Assembly: GCA_037039685.1 (NCBI GenBank)
Contig: JAWNGF010000002.1
Location: 3,348,001 to 3,412,000, forward strand
DNA from: Ceratobasidium sp. AG-K
Lineage: Eukaryota; Basidiomycota; Agaricomycetes; Cantharellales; Ceratobasidiaceae
Length of the DNA stretch: 64,000 bases
Reading direction: 5' to 3'
The notes beneath the pieces were generated by a model, which worked only from the letters and a program-made list of their open reading frames with translations, was not told the origin of the DNA and did no database searches. Positions 47,022-58,884 of this stretch are shown in pieces. The position numbers and the translations under genes were made by a program. Numbering within the stretch: position 1 is the stretch's first letter; each line of letters opens with the position of its first letter.

Positions 47022-49321
47022 TTCCGGACCATAATCTCACTCATCCACACACCCGTATATCTCCTTGGACCCATTCCTTTGATCCAGCTTCATTATTCAG
47101 ACTTGGCTTCTTCCCTCGGACTTGGTCCCATTTTCATCGACTCCCAGACCTGTTTTTATCTTCGATTCAGCCCCGATTGCCAATAATTATTGGCGGTTCG
47201 AGCCAGCATTCTGGCTCACCGTTAGTAACCTTAGGTCTCGATTTTGTCCCCCCACTCAGATCCAGAGGGTTCGGCTTCACGGCTCAGGCTTTTCCCGTCG
47301 AACTTGCGAGCCGTACCCGGTGCCCTGGACATTGACTTTTTGGAGAGGTATACTTGGCAGGCATCGTAATTGGCTGTTCGAGGCTATCATTGGCCTCATC
47401 GCCTCCCTTGTGACTTCTTGTGTCTCAGATTTAGAATTGCGATAGCACCGAGGAATTCGAAGCTAAATTCGGCTGCGCCTCGACCTGTGCCTCGCCCTCT
47501 GGCCGTTTCATCCGGGATTGCCCGTGGTGTGCCCCGATTTTGGATCGGCCATTTGGAATCGTAGACTCACGAACTCGTCATTTCCTGTCGACTCTTGGAT
47601 TTCGCTTGGATGATCGTGTCACCAATTGGACTTGTGCGATATATGTTGTAATTTTAGACTCACGGAGACACAAATGATATTTGTGTTTCCCACCATAGGC
47701 TGATTCCCGGCCGAGGAACGTTCGCAATACTGACATTACTCGGGGAACCCCCCTGCACGAGAATGGATTCCCTACATTCGGGTCGAACGACGAGGTTTTG
47801 AGCGTGGTACAGTTTTGGCAGACACGCATACATAGGTATCTGAAGCAAATATAGTCGAAATCTTACCTCAAATTTGGCTTCAAACGCTTCTCCCCCCAGA
47901 TCTCGACTATATTTAACTAGTAACCTCTCTCCTCGTTTGTGACTTTATTTTCGTCCGAGAATATCTACATAAACTACAGGTAAGCTATGACCCTCAGGCG
48001 CCTCACATAGCCTTCACACGAGCACTAATTCAACCAAAGAGTCCAAATTACATTAGATGGGTGCAATGGTAATGCTCATGCTTCTCATCACCCCCTGATA
48101 AACGCCTTGTCTCTTTTCACTATGGCTGAGCTCGGATAGCCTGTTTTACCGTGATTCTACAACGGCCGACTCGAGCCGGGGGTACATACGGCAACACGAG
48201 CAAGCCAGTCGTGACTGAAGTGACGACAGGGCACAGTGTTAAATGAATAAGGAATTTTTGTGGCATTGAATGGGTTGTTTGCATACATTGTCGTCCTTGG
48301 TGATCTCAAATAAGCACATTTGTCCAATACTCACGCTCACCCATAACTGCAGTATTTGTCGCCACACCGCTAATGGTCACCAAAGAGTTGGTTTACCCAC
48401 TAGTCTTGTGAGTAGCGTGTAGTGATCTAGCAAGTTAAAATGGGGAGGATACATTACCCACGTGCCCCTCACTGTTTCCTGGGTCAACGGAGCAAGGGAG
48501 GGCTGGAATTATCGCTCGTATCCAGGTGTAACAGTGTGCAAATGTGCAGGAGCATAAGGTATTGTGACTTTTACATTTCTGTGTTGTAAAAATTTGCCCC
48601 ATAGAACCCAATCTGCCATAACCATCCATGACAAGTATTTTTTACTATGCAATGTTGACCGGGATAATTGTGCTCGGATCTGGTGTTGTTGGTCTTGGAG
48701 GGTAACAAAGTTGATGACTTCCTGTGCTAAATTGAGCCGCAGGCAGCCGTCGCCCCTGAGGAATTACTATCCGGAACCAGCTGATTGACAAGCCTATGTA
48801 ATCAGTACCTCCATAGGCCTTGTGAAAACGGCCCCGTTGACCATACTGAGTTGAATGCATGCGTGCCTGGGTGGCACAACGGCAAAGGTGCACCGCCTGC
48901 GATCAGGAAGCAGTGCATATCGATCTCCTTAGGAACATTTGATGACATGTATGCGTGACAACCATGCAATCCACTAACAGCCGCCCGATGTCCATGATAT
49001 TCATGCTCTGAAACATCGTGCCAATCTTATGTTAGGTCAGTGAAACATACGCTGTCTGGCTACTGAGAATTATGGAAGCGGAAAACCGAAAATTGGCCAT
49101 TCGATGCTGTGTACGGTAAATCATGGAGTCATATGACCCCGTGCCTGCTGACGTGTCCCTTGGTCTTGACTCGGTATTGGGGTGATCACCGAATGTGAAG
49201 TGACTCTATTTGACATTTCGAACTTGTATATAACCAGTCTGTTCCGACCACTTGACCAGTAGTCACCCCTCACGCCACCTCTGTGCCTATTTACACTACT
49301 CAACGACCAATTCCCCGCACT
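47022..49321. other. 2.3-kb stretch without a supported gene
   Basis: 47100-47600 is rich in TTCG/CTCG words. 47980-49280 has only short random frames and several local AT-rich patches. A tRNA-like string near 48865 was considered and rejected. The right end holds the promoter of the following orphan gene. Confidence 0.45.
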
Positions 49322-50209
49322 ATGTCTGGACTTATCCTTGACGGAGGTTGGAGCAGCTCGAACCTTGCCCCTGGCAAAGGCAACAACAGATGTGTCAAGA
49401 AACCCACAGGACACTTCCTCAAGCCTCATCGACTTGCTCTGGACAATGCCAAGTCGGCTCTACCTACTCCTTCCCCGAGATATTCCACAGCATTCACCAA
49501 GATATCAAGATGTCTTAGTAAGGCCGTGGCCATGCTAAGAAGTATGGGGTGTACGCAAGCCGAGCACAATCGCCACCGTTCGGGCGAAGATATATTCAAC
49601 TCGCCAGAATCAGTCTTCAATTCTGCTGAGAAGGTTCCGCCGGCGTCTAATTGCTACGGCGAAACCTCATATCGGAGTTCCCTCACTCTCACCAGCACAC
49701 CAGAGACCCCTACGAAAATAATTTCTTCCGATTCAAAGGATTTCCAGCAGGAACCTCACATGTGTGCAAGCATGCCTAGCACTAATAGTCCCTACAAAGA
49801 ATGCCACCTATTCAGCACTGGATCGCTTCAGTTGGCCGCAGCGCTTCTAGGAACCATGGAACCACTCATCCTTAGGAGCGTGCGTGACTCCACTGACGAT
49901 TGGGAATCGAATCTTCAATGCGTTCCTCCCAATAATCGATGGGTTCACCGTAACACAGCCGTCCGGCCCGGGTATTGCGTCCAAATTCCGACCGTACACG
50001 ATAAGTGTTGCTCATATATCCTGTCTTGTGAAAGCGAGGAGTCAGAGTGGCCCAGTAGAAAATATCTGTCGGAGCCGCTAGGGAAGAAAATAGGCCCCAG
50101 GCTCTTTGTGGCTCAACGGGCGACTGAGCTCGGGAACGCGACGAATACCGGTACCCGAGCATTTATCATGTGCAATCCCGCTGAAGAAATCCCAGATTCC
50201 CAATGCTAA
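49322..50209 (+). CDS. Orphan single-exon protein
   Basis: Not recognised. Uninterrupted frame of 295 codons from ATG 49322 (MSGLILDGGWSSSNLAPGKG) to TAA 50209 (EEIPDSQC). Composition is Ser/Thr/Pro-rich, with a short hydrophobic segment SLQLAAALLGTMEPLIL near residue 175 that is too weak for a sure membrane helix. Eleven or more Cys residues are scattered. There is no signal peptide. The absence of introns is unusual for this window and could mean a young gene or a chance frame; length favours a real gene. No neighbours inform on its role. Confidence 0.45.
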   Translation: MSGLILDGGWSSSNLAPGKGNNRCVKKPTGHFLKPHRLALDNAKSALPTPSPRYSTAFTKISRCLSKAVAMLRSMGCTQAEHNRHRSGEDIFNSPESVFNSAEKVPPASNCYGETSYRSSLTLTSTPETPTKIISSDSKDFQQEPHMCASMPSTNSPYKECHLFSTGSLQLAAALLGTMEPLILRSVRDSTDDWESNLQCVPPNNRWVHRNTAVRPGYCVQIPTVHDKCCSYILSCESEESEWPSRKYLSEPLGKKIGPRLFVAQRATELGNATNTGTRAFIMCNPAEEIPDSQC

Positions 50210-50399
50210 AGCCGTGGGCTCTCACAGGACTTATTCTTAGGTCGTACCATTGATGTAGCCAACTCGATCTGATGCCCTTGTATCCGTATACTATTATACT
50301 ACTCCTTACTCTTAACTTCAACTCTCTTTCTCTTGGGTACCAGTGTAGCCAGGCGCTCAACCAGCTATATTAATTGATTTTCTTTATTGACTACAATAT

Positions 50400-50591
50400 A
50401 TGTTCCTCAAGGCACTTTTTGTACTAACGGCATTATTGTTGTGGGTTTCGAGTTGGTCCTCCAGCTCACACCGCAAAGTGACTCTCTACGCATTATCGCT
50501 CGCCTCGGGACTTCCTATGTTAGGACGTATTCGGTTACCAGGCTGTGTTCTCACAAACCCCAACACCACTGAGCCTCTTGTCCTAGACTAG
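50400..50591 (+). CDS. Candidate small secreted protein
   Basis: 63-codon frame from ATG 50400 with a signal-peptide-like start (MFLKALFVLTALLLWVSSWS), followed by a short basic/neutral chain with a single Cys and the end NPNTTEPLVLD. A second overlapping frame covers the same DNA, so chance is possible. It lies in a 690-bp spacer (50210-50898) otherwise empty of features. Confidence 0.25.
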   Translation: MFLKALFVLTALLLWVSSWSSSSHRKVTLYALSLASGLPMLGRIRLPGCVLTNPNTTEPLVLD

Positions 50592-50898
50592 TATCTTTAG
50601 AGTTGTCGCTGGGGCAGATTTTATTGACACACCAACCCTCCTTGCTCGCTTGCACCCTCCATCCTTGAACAAAGTACTAATTTACGTAGAAACTGAAACT
50701 AGGGATAAGATGCCGCGTAGCTAATTCATAACAAGGAATCCTTGCACATTTGGTACACTAACATCGGAGCCGAGTAAGGTGGCCTACAAATCACATTTTT
50801 TTGCTTCGTTTCTCACTTCTCTCTGCTATTTACACCCACGGCAAAATCTCATTGTGTGGAACTAATCTCTACGGTCATACTTGAGGTTTCGCTCCAAT
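50592..50898. other. Spacer and promoter upstream of the methyltransferase
   Basis: No gene or repeat recognised. Confidence 0.4.
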
Positions 50899-51944
50899 AT
50901 GTCCACCAACTCCCCGAAAGATGCCTGGTCTGCATCTCGATATAACGCATCTATGTCATGCATTTACTCCGATTCATATGTTCAAGCAGTATTCGACCTG
51001 CTCGCTCCCAAGTTTGGCCAGCGGATAATGGATATGGGATGCGGAACGGGAGAACTAACATGCCGGCTGCAAGCCCTGGTGGGGGAAGATGGGTTCGTAG
51101 TCGGTGTGGACGCTAGTGAGAGCATGGTGAGTGTATTTCCGTTGACCCTTCTACAACCCGCTGATTTATTCGTAAAAAATAAAAATAAAAAAAGCTCAAA
51201 AAAGCAGGGGAGAACGGCGTAACGAACGCCTTTTGTTGCGATCTGCAGGATTTTGCGTTCCCCGACCAATACAAACACTTGACTGGAACGTTTGACTGTA
51301 TGTGCTCCTGACCTCGCCTATGCCACTCCTGTTATTGATCCTTTTTAGCTGTGTTTTCCAATGCGACACTGCATTGGTGTAAACGGGATCCGCGGGCTGT
51401 TGTGCGAGCTGCCAAGGATGTCCTGAAGCCCGGAGGAAAGTTCGTAGGGGAGTTTGGAGGGTATATGAGTGATATATGTGAGTATAGCCTTGCTTGAGTA
51501 TACTCAGATAATGACGACTGATGTGTGGATACAATCGTAGGTGTACGATCGGCCTTGCACCAGGTATTGAAAAGTCGTGGTATAGACGCTGTGGGTGCGG
51601 ATGCATTGTATCACCCGCGCCCAGAGCAGTACGCAAAAGTGAGTCCGGATTAATTTTCCGAGAACGAACTTGATGCTAAAGTTACTCAGCTGCTTGAATC
51701 AGAGGGCTTCACAGTGGAACATATATCACTCAATCCTCGGATCACACCGCTCCCAGGACCCTTGACGGATTTCGTTCGTACAATCATGCGAGGGCCAATG
51801 CTATCCATGATGAGCGACGAAGAGGCTGAAATTGCAGTGCAAGAAGTCTCCGACTTCTGTGAGCCAGATTTGAAGGATGAAAGCGGGGGGTGGTCAGTCA
51901 TGTGGGTTGGACTACGATTTCATGCGACCTCGACACGGCTTTAG
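50899..51944 (+). CDS. Class I SAM-dependent methyltransferase
   Basis: Small cytosolic methyltransferase of the Methyltransf_11/25, trans-aconitate methyltransferase-like type. The start is ATG 50899 (MSTNSPKDAWSASRYNASMS). Motif I is IMDMGCGTGELTCRLQ and the acidic residue binding the SAM ribose is in VVGVDASESM. After a short intron whose acceptor is an A-rich AAAAAAAG (about 51195), the protein continues LKKAGENGVTNAFCCDLQDF and AFPDQYKHLTGTFD. Motif IV follows as AVFSNATLHWCKRDP, then VLKPGGKFVGEFGGYMSDI (post-I/motif VI region), ALHQVLKSRGIDAVG and the C-terminal PGPLTDFVRTIMRG. The end is FHATSTRL with TAG at 51942-51944. There are four or five introns. The Asn-Ala-x-x-x-Trp segment is typical of this family; the substrate is unknown. 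Confidence 0.88.
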
Positions 51945-52583
51945 TGCGCTCATAGTGGATATATTGCACTTAGTTGTATAAGAAGATTCATACCGTTGCT
52001 TTTTACACTGCAAGGGATCTTAAACTATGCCTTCCCTGGACATGGTTTTGACGGGGCACAGAAGGCTTGATTAGGCGGAGATCATTCAGAAGCCTGGCGA
52101 TATTTGGGTGCGCATATATCGATTTCATGTCATTTTTATACCTTCTGGGGCTACGGCACTAGCAATCTAGGCTGGTGGGCCATACTATCTCTCACGTGGA
52201 CTGTAGGCAGGCACATCAGGAAAACCGGTCTGAGTTTTGAGCCTGCTTTGGGCTGATTTGGGCTGATTCGAGTGATTTAAATCAAAGACTTTGGTTTAGA
52301 TCACTTCTAAGCGCCCAAATCTCAACACAGTTTTCCTGATGGCCCGCCCATGGGAAGGGTTAGGTTGCTAAATGCTTCACAGCGGTGACTTATGATTGGT
52401 GCTTGCAATGGTTGGGGTGGGAAGCTATGATTTTTTCGTCACGTTGCTCTGGGATTTTGAGTAGCGTCCGGTGCTGTCTCAAAAAATCTGGCTGGATATG
52501 TTTCGTTGCTTTCTGCTCCATTCGAGGCAACCCCCAGCGACGAAAAGCCACGTGACGCGCGCCGTATTGTCAAACACCACCTC
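51945..52583. other. Spacer with fold-back element and HDAC promoter
   Basis: Contains the fold-back element at 52206-52348 and a CCACGTGAC E-box at 52549-52557, about 30 bp before the chosen HDAC start. No coding exon recognised. Confidence 0.5.
52206..52348. mobile_element. Fold-back MITE-like element, 143 bp
   Basis: The ends are an imperfect inverted repeat: GGCAGGCACATCAGGAAAAC at the left and, in reverse complement, GGCGGGCCATCAGGAAAAC at the right. The homology of the two arms continues inward (TGAG then TTTGGG blocks). The centre is a second palindrome (GTGATTTAAATCAAAG against CTTTGGTTTAGATCAC), so the whole element can form one long hairpin. The left arm has a short tandem copy of TTTGGGCTGA. 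No target-site duplication is evident. Confidence 0.55.
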
Positions 52584-54233
52584 ATGTCCTCTCGCCCCCG
52601 AGTCGCGTACATCTGCTCGCCTGACCTAATCCGAGTATCTTCTCTACTACCTTCGAACCGTAATCGCTCAGCTCTCGTACACACGCTCGTAAACGCGTAT
52701 GGGCTTCTCAAGCGACCAAGCTGTACCCTTGTAAAACCTGACAAGGCCGCTCGTAAGGATTTGGAAAGGTACCATGAAGCAGGGTATTTAGGTACGTATT
52801 CTCATATATTGGCCACCTACGTTGCCCTACACAAATGTGCTTTGGCAGATTACGTGCTTCGAGATTACAAAGGGGACCAGGCCGGACGCGTTGCGGATGA
52901 AGCGGCTGGGTTTGGTCTTGAAGATGTGAGTTCGGGCCCCTTACGTTCGGCTCAATTTCACGGACTAATTTAGGACTGTCCGGTATTCCCTCATATAGAC
53001 CAGTATATCTACTCAGTCGCAGGTGCTGTGCTTACGGCCACTAAAGCGGTTCAAAATCCCATGTTTGATGTTGCCATTTGCTGGGACGGCGGAAGGTGAA
53101 TATGTTTCCTCGTCTGGATGTGCGTGTGCTAACATGGTGGTAGACACCACACGCACAAGGCTCACGCTGCGGGATTCTGCTACGTTGCGGACTGCGTGTT
53201 ATGCATTCTCCGGCTGAAGAGGTTATTGCCTGGTCAAAAGGAACGACCCAGAATCGCGTATTTGGATTTGGATTTACATCATGGAGATGGGGTTGCCGAG
53301 GCATTCACGTCGCGCTCGGTCGACGAGCCCGAAGGCGAGGAAGAAGCTGACGAAATGGAGCAAGGCGAGTAGAGAGAGGCTACTTACGGGTATTTTACTA
53401 ACTTGGGGTATGACGGTTAGAACTGGCGCCTAGCAACGTGCTCACACTATCAATCCATCACCACACGCCCGGGTTTTACCCCCATTCTGCACTTGGTTCT
53501 TTACCCACGCCAACGACCGTGGACCCATTCTCCCTCTCGATCCCCCTCGGCCGAGGAACAAGTTCGCCCACGTACGCCCGGATATGGAAAATTGTCGAAC
53601 GTGTGCTCGCCGCTTTCTTCCAGTGGGATGGCAAGTCAGAGGGTCATGGACCAACATACCTCGTTGTCCAGTGCGGAGTTGATGGATTGGCTGGGGACCC
53701 ATACGCTGTTTGGAATTGGGACATTGATGCAGAGAGAGAAGGGTCCTTGGGATGGTGTATACAACGGGTGATGCAGTGGGTGGGACCGGCCAAGAAGGGG
53801 TTGAAGGTGATTTTTCTGGGAGGAGGTAAGGCCAGGCTCTCAGACTTGGCCAAGCAAACTGATCTAGTAAATTTAGGAGGTTACAATAGCCCCAACGCGG
53901 CGAGAGCCTGGGCATACCTCACATCCATTATGGTAAGTTTCCACGTTATGGGAAGCTCAACTGAGGTTCGACCGTTGATTGTCTAGACCGGTGAACCTCT
54001 GGCTGTCACGGATGATATTCCCGATCATGGAGCGTTTCTGCAATACGCACCTTCGTTTACATTGGATGTCCCAGCAGGTATGTTTTTAGACTGGCAACAA
54101 CGGCCCTGTACTAATGAGTGATACAGGAAACATGCGAGATGAAAATACCAATGTCGAGCTCAAGTCCATCGAGACCAACTTCGAGGTTCTAATTCAGCGA
54201 ATTCAACATGCTCAGAGTGTTTCAAATCACTAA
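52584..54233 (+). CDS. Class I (HDAC8/Hos1-like) histone deacetylase
   Basis: Zinc-dependent lysine deacetylase of the arginase/deacetylase fold. I chose ATG 52584 ([20 protein letters not shown]) because a CACGTGAC box lies about 30 bp upstream; an in-frame ATG at 52506 is the alternative. Motifs in order: [47 protein letters not shown] with the two active-site His, [37 protein letters not shown] with the Asp and His zinc ligands, [31 protein letters not shown] with the third zinc Asp, and a GGGGYN block with the catalytic Tyr. All catalytic residues are present. The usual CYVND reads CYVAD. An acidic insert ([16 protein letters not shown]) follows the HHGDGV block. Several introns; end VSNH with TAA at 54231-54233. 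Confidence 0.9.
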
Positions 54234-54778
54234 AAATATATTCATGCGGCTATGGATACATGTCTGAATCACCCCGGGGCGAGACCATATTGATCAATCA
54301 CCGGCTGCCCCACCACCCTGTCACGGGAGATGGAAGCGAGGCAAGTCGAGATGGTATTGCACTCGTTTTACTTCAGAGTATGGCGGGGGATGAACGCCAG
54401 ATTCTGTACACACGGCGTGCGGCACGATAAAAATAAGACCGGAATTAGTGGGGTTCAGTTCAGAAATACGATCCGCAGTAGAGCCATGACGATTCGTTGA
54501 AAGAAAATGTATTGAAAAACACGCGGACTGGTGTGGTCGAGACAGATGATTGCGGAGGTCGACCGAAATAAAATTTAACCAACCAACGGGGTCACGTGCA
54601 TGGACCCTGGATCGCCTGCGACGCGATCCATGTGCCCAAAATAACCCCACCGAAGACTCGTCACTTTGAGTCGTGCGCGAGGTGACGTCAACCCCGTCAA
54701 CCCCTGGGAAACCCGATGGCAAGCTCGCGCATATAACGCTCGCAAGTCCGAGATACCGATCTCCCAACCACATCTGCA
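54234..54778. other. GAD promoter region
   Basis: Holds TCACGTGC at 54592-54599, 180 bp upstream of the glutamate decarboxylase start, and otherwise nothing recognised. Confidence 0.45.
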
Positions 54779-57038
54779 ATGTCTCTCTCTCGCCATCAGG
54801 ACGCTGACTCTCTCATCGCCAAGGCGGTTGACCATCCGCACCGCAAGCATGTGCGCCAGGCCATGTCCTCGTCGCAGAAGCGCGAGATTCACGATGGCGC
54901 CTACTCTTCGCGATTTGCGAGTGAGCGACTTCCCAAGTTCAAGCTCCCGTCGGCTGGTGTCAGCGCACACGCCGCGTACCAGCTCGTACACGATGAGCTC
55001 GACCTCGACGGGGCACCATCGCTCAACTTGGCGTCGTTTGTGCACACGTGGATGCCCGAAGAGGGCAAAAAACTGATGGTTGAGAATATTGCAAAGAACT
55101 TTGCCGACCAGGATGAGTATCCTGCGACAATGGGAATTCATACTCGATGTGTTTCGATGCGTAGGTGAATTTCTTGCCCGGTGATCGTGTCTGACTCTGG
55201 GTGCAGTTGCGGACCTTTGGAACGCCCCTGAGGGTGGCAAGGCGATTGGAACAGCAACAGGAGGATCGTGAGTACCTGCTACTACTCACACGCCACTCTG
55301 TCTAAATCTGTGTCTAGTTCCGAGGCAATTATGCTCGGAGGTCTAGCCCTCAAGAAGCGCTGGCAGGCAACCCGAAAAGCCGCGGGCAAGTCAATCCACG
55401 AGCCCGGTCCCAACATCGTCTTTGGTGCCAACGCCCAGGTCGCTCTCGAAAAGTTTGCTCGCTACTTTGATGTTGAGGCGCGTAAAAGGATCGGCTTATA
55501 GACAATTTATGCTAATATTTCGTATCTAGTGCCGCCTCGTTCCGGTCGACGAGTCGACGAACCATGTGATGTCACCCGAGCGCGCGATGCAATACATCGA
55601 TGAGAACACGATTGGTGTGATGGTGGTAAGCATGTGATCTCTGCGTTGATTTATATGGTCAAACTGGGATTTCGTAGATCCTTGGCAGCACCTATACCGG
55701 CGCATTCGAGGATGTAGAAGGAATGGCTCGTTTGTGTAAGTCCCATCGAAGCGGCCGCTAAAACCTAGACCAATTTCGGCTTTAGTGGACGAGTACGAAG
55801 CCAAGACAGGCTATAGCGTTCCCATCCATGTCGATGCCGCTTCTGGTGGATTCGTAGCTCCATTCGCCTACCCCAAGTACAAGGTACGAACCAACATCAC
55901 AGTAGGATCATAGTCTGACCGACCCTTTGTAGTGGGCTTTCGAAATTCCGCGAGTGGCTTCAATTAACACTTCCGGTCACAAGTTCGGTCTCGTCTATGC
56001 CGGCCTTGGATGGATCATCTGGCGCAGCGAGGTACGTACGCGTCGCTCATCAAACGCGGGGAAGGCTTACTAAGCTACTATCCAGGAAATGCTCCCCAAG
56101 GAGTTGGTCTTCGAGCTCCATTACCTCGGCAGCGTCGAGTACAGCTACACTCTCAACTTTTCACGTAGCGCAGCGCCAATAATTGGACAGTTCTTTAACT
56201 TCTTGAACCTTGGTGAGTATATTTTCGGTTACAAGTATTGAAGCTTATTGTATTGGAAACGAAGGCTTTGAGGGGTACCGCAGGATTGCGCACAATGATC
56301 TCCGTAACGCTCGTATGCTATCTCGTGCGCTGGAACTGTCTGGTTACTATACTGTAGGCAGTTATGCTTTCTCTGGTTATATCCGCTCACCCAAGTACAT
56401 ATTGTAGTGTCTGAGCAACATCCACAAGCCCCTTGGGACCACCAAGGGTCTTACACAGTCCATCTCGGAGACACTCACTGGGATAGATGAGGACGATGCG
56501 GAATATTACGAGCGTGGTTTACCCGTTGTATCCTTCCGTTTCTCAGACAAGTTCCGCCAAGATTATCCAAATGTCAAGCAGGTGTGGGTTCAGTCTTTGT
56601 TGAGGGCCAAGCAGTGGATCGGTGCGTTCTTCAACTTGACAATTCCTAGTAAGGTTCTCACGGAATTATGCAGTACCCAACTATGCTCTACCACCGAATG
56701 AGGAAAGCGTCGAGATTTTGCGTATCGTTGTCCGCGAGAGCATGAGCGCCGATCTCGTTGGTGAGTAAGGTATTCGCTGCGAATCCAAGTGAGGCTGACT
56801 TTATTGCAGAAAAGGTTGTGGTTGACATTCTGCAAATCACCGAGTCGCTTATGAGTGAGTAGACTTCCCTATAATACTTTTTATACTAACAGGGGCCATG
56901 TTAGATGGCTCGGGTGATGTCGCCATGATGGCTAGCGTGGCGGATGTGGTGACTGGTCCGGATCCGTCAGGACACAGTCAAATTGACAGCTCGCACCCTG
57001 ACTTGGAGAAGACCGCTACGTATGCCAAGCAATGCTAG
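54779..57038 (+). CDS. GAD: Glutamate decarboxylase
   Basis: PLP-dependent group II decarboxylase that converts glutamate to GABA and CO2 in the cytosol, feeding the GABA shunt. The start is ATG 54779 ([20 protein letters not shown]). Motifs: [39 protein letters not shown], the substrate/PLP segments [55 protein letters not shown], and the PLP-binding lysine in [18 protein letters not shown]. Then [20 protein letters not shown] and [19 protein letters not shown]. The C-terminus lacks an obvious calmodulin-binding Trp/Lys segment as in plants and ends [11 protein letters not shown] with TAG at 57036-57038. About ten introns are seen. No other GABA-shunt gene is adjacent. Confidence 0.93.
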
Positions 57039-57209
57039 ATTGAAGCTTGTAAAACCGGACGCCATGTACGATAATGACAATCAATAAACTTGAAAGAACC
57101 GCTCAGCTTTCTGCCGACACTCGGGTATGCCCTTTGTTTGGTCCATTAACGTTTAATTCCAGGGTACAAGACTATACAATCATTTCACTGTTCAAACCCA
57201 TGCACTCGT

Positions 57210-57702
57210 TTACTTGTCCGCGATGGGGAAATCCTTTCCCATCGCGTTCTTGTATTGTTGGCGGATCATGTCGCTGATCTGCTCGTCCTTTGCTTGCTCG
57301 ATCGCAGACTCGTTGGATTGGTCGCCTAGAAGTTGGGTTGTGAGCATCGTCTACCAATCTGATGCAAATACCGAGACATACCTCCGCCCATATATTTCTC
57401 CTGAACCCAGTCGATGGCTTTGAGTTTCGATCCAAGTGAGCAAGCTTGTTAAAATCTGTGAGGAGCTACACACCTTTATCAAGGCCATCTACACACGATC
57501 CAGTTAGCAAAGCTCATCGCGCAAGTCACTTTATGCACACACCCTCTTTCGCCTCGCCGCTCTGTCCACCGCCCGCAGCGTTATTGAGGAAACCCATGAC
57601 CCCACCACTGCCAGATGCTTGTTGCGGCTGTGGTTGACCGGTTTGAGGGTGCTGCTGTTGTTGACCACCTAGTTGGCCAGCTGCGTTCTTGAGAAAGTCC
57701 AT
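57210..57702 (-). CDS. Small conserved fungal protein, Gln/Gly-rich
   Basis: ATG 57702 gives MDFLKNAAGQLGGQQQQHPQ, then a Gln/Pro/Gly stretch and VMGFLNNAAGGGQSGEAKE. Short exons follow encoding DGLDK, AIDWVQEKYMGG and finally NESAIEQAKDEQISDMIRQQ, ending KNAMGKDFPIADK at TAA 57210-57212. Three short introns lie near 57485-57530, 57425-57480 and 57327-57380. The domain organisation (amphipathic AIDWVQEK-like helix, then a DEQISDxIRxQYK helix with the end DFPIADK) is what I remember from small stress-associated fungal proteins, but no function is assigned. It converges with GAD, whose stop is 172 bp away. Confidence 0.75.
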
Positions 57703-58884
57703 GATACTAGTGTAGGAGTGGGGTAAAGGTGAAGTGAAAGAGCAACGGTCGTGGGGTTTATATATGTACGCTGATGACGTCGCTCGTATCGATCTGGGGA
57801 ATTGCCAATTCACGCCCCATGGCGGTGTCGGTGAATCCGAATCCCGAACCGATAAGATTTGGCGGGTATATGCGTTGTCGGTCGAGTGCCTGGCAGGCTG
57901 CGGTTCCGCAGCTTCGTTGGACAGTTTGACGGGGCGCAGTTCGTGACGCCGGTATGTTGAACCAGCCATTGTTTGGTTTGGGCCGTGAAGGGGGAACCAT
58001 CGGCAGCAGATTGTGTCCTATCTTAGGTGTACTATGGTTGGGTATATGTGCATAATTTTATGTGATGTGTAGATGACAGATTATCAAGAGCCCGGAGAAT
58101 TACATGGTCGACGAGCGAGCTTTAGCGAGGAGTGACGGACGGAATGAATACCCAAACGCCAGGCGCGCTCTCTAGGACCGGATGTGCGTTACAACCAAGC
58201 ACGCGTGTCTGTACTCTTGATTCTTAGAAAGGTCCTAGATTATTCCTTGATTATTCATGCACAGGGACTCATTTATCTCTGGGTTACAATACTGCCGACT
58301 CCAACTGCCGAGAAGTATTTGCCAATATTGCAACTCTCTCTGGCCCTACTCGAATTGTTTTGTAGTTATCCCATCACTTCAAGGTGTTGCAATTAATACC
58401 AAGTAGAGGTCACTTTAGATGCACTTCACCTACCACACTTGCATCTAGTGTACCGGGAGACATATGGTTTCAGGGAGGAAGGAGGTTAGCATGTTAGGTA
58501 ATATACCCTTGGCGCTTGTCCGTAACATTTTCCTGATCGACCACCAGAGACCACATCTGACTTTGGTGTTTAGCTGTTTCTTGCGGCCGAAAGAACAAAC
58601 CCAACTCACACTCGACCCACGTATATTGACTCGATTTGTGGGCCAACCTTACCTGTTCCTATTGTTATTTCGGCCACATCCGGTGGTCAGGTGAGTCAGA
58701 ATCGTGTGTTCGCTCTAGTACTTATACGCATAGCCTGGTTAGTATTTAAGAAGCCCTGGCTATCTATTCTGTCGCTCTTCGTCGCTCTCCTCTTGTTCTA
58801 CCCTACCGCTTGTACTCTCGCACATTCACCACACATTTGACTACACATGCACAGGGTACAATCGACCCAACACTGCTAGCAGAA
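57703..58884. other. Divergent promoter region, no supported gene
   Basis: It separates the small Gln/Gly-rich gene (-) from tRNase Z (+). Frames of 60-150 codons occur here (such as 57734-57946, 58184-58396 and 58464-58694), but they have no recognisable features. Just before tRNase Z is a pyrimidine-rich stretch with CACATTCACCACACA. Confidence 0.5.

Noticed and set aside
47122..47564. Frames of 64-107 codons in TTCG-rich DNA
   Set aside because: No motif, signal peptide or convincing splice sites; composition follows the local word bias.
48861..48918. tRNA-like string (GGGTGGCACAACGGCAAAGG and following)
   Set aside because: The anticodon stem-loop does not fold with a 7-base loop, and no T-arm (GGTTCGA type) or acceptor partner follows at the right spacing.
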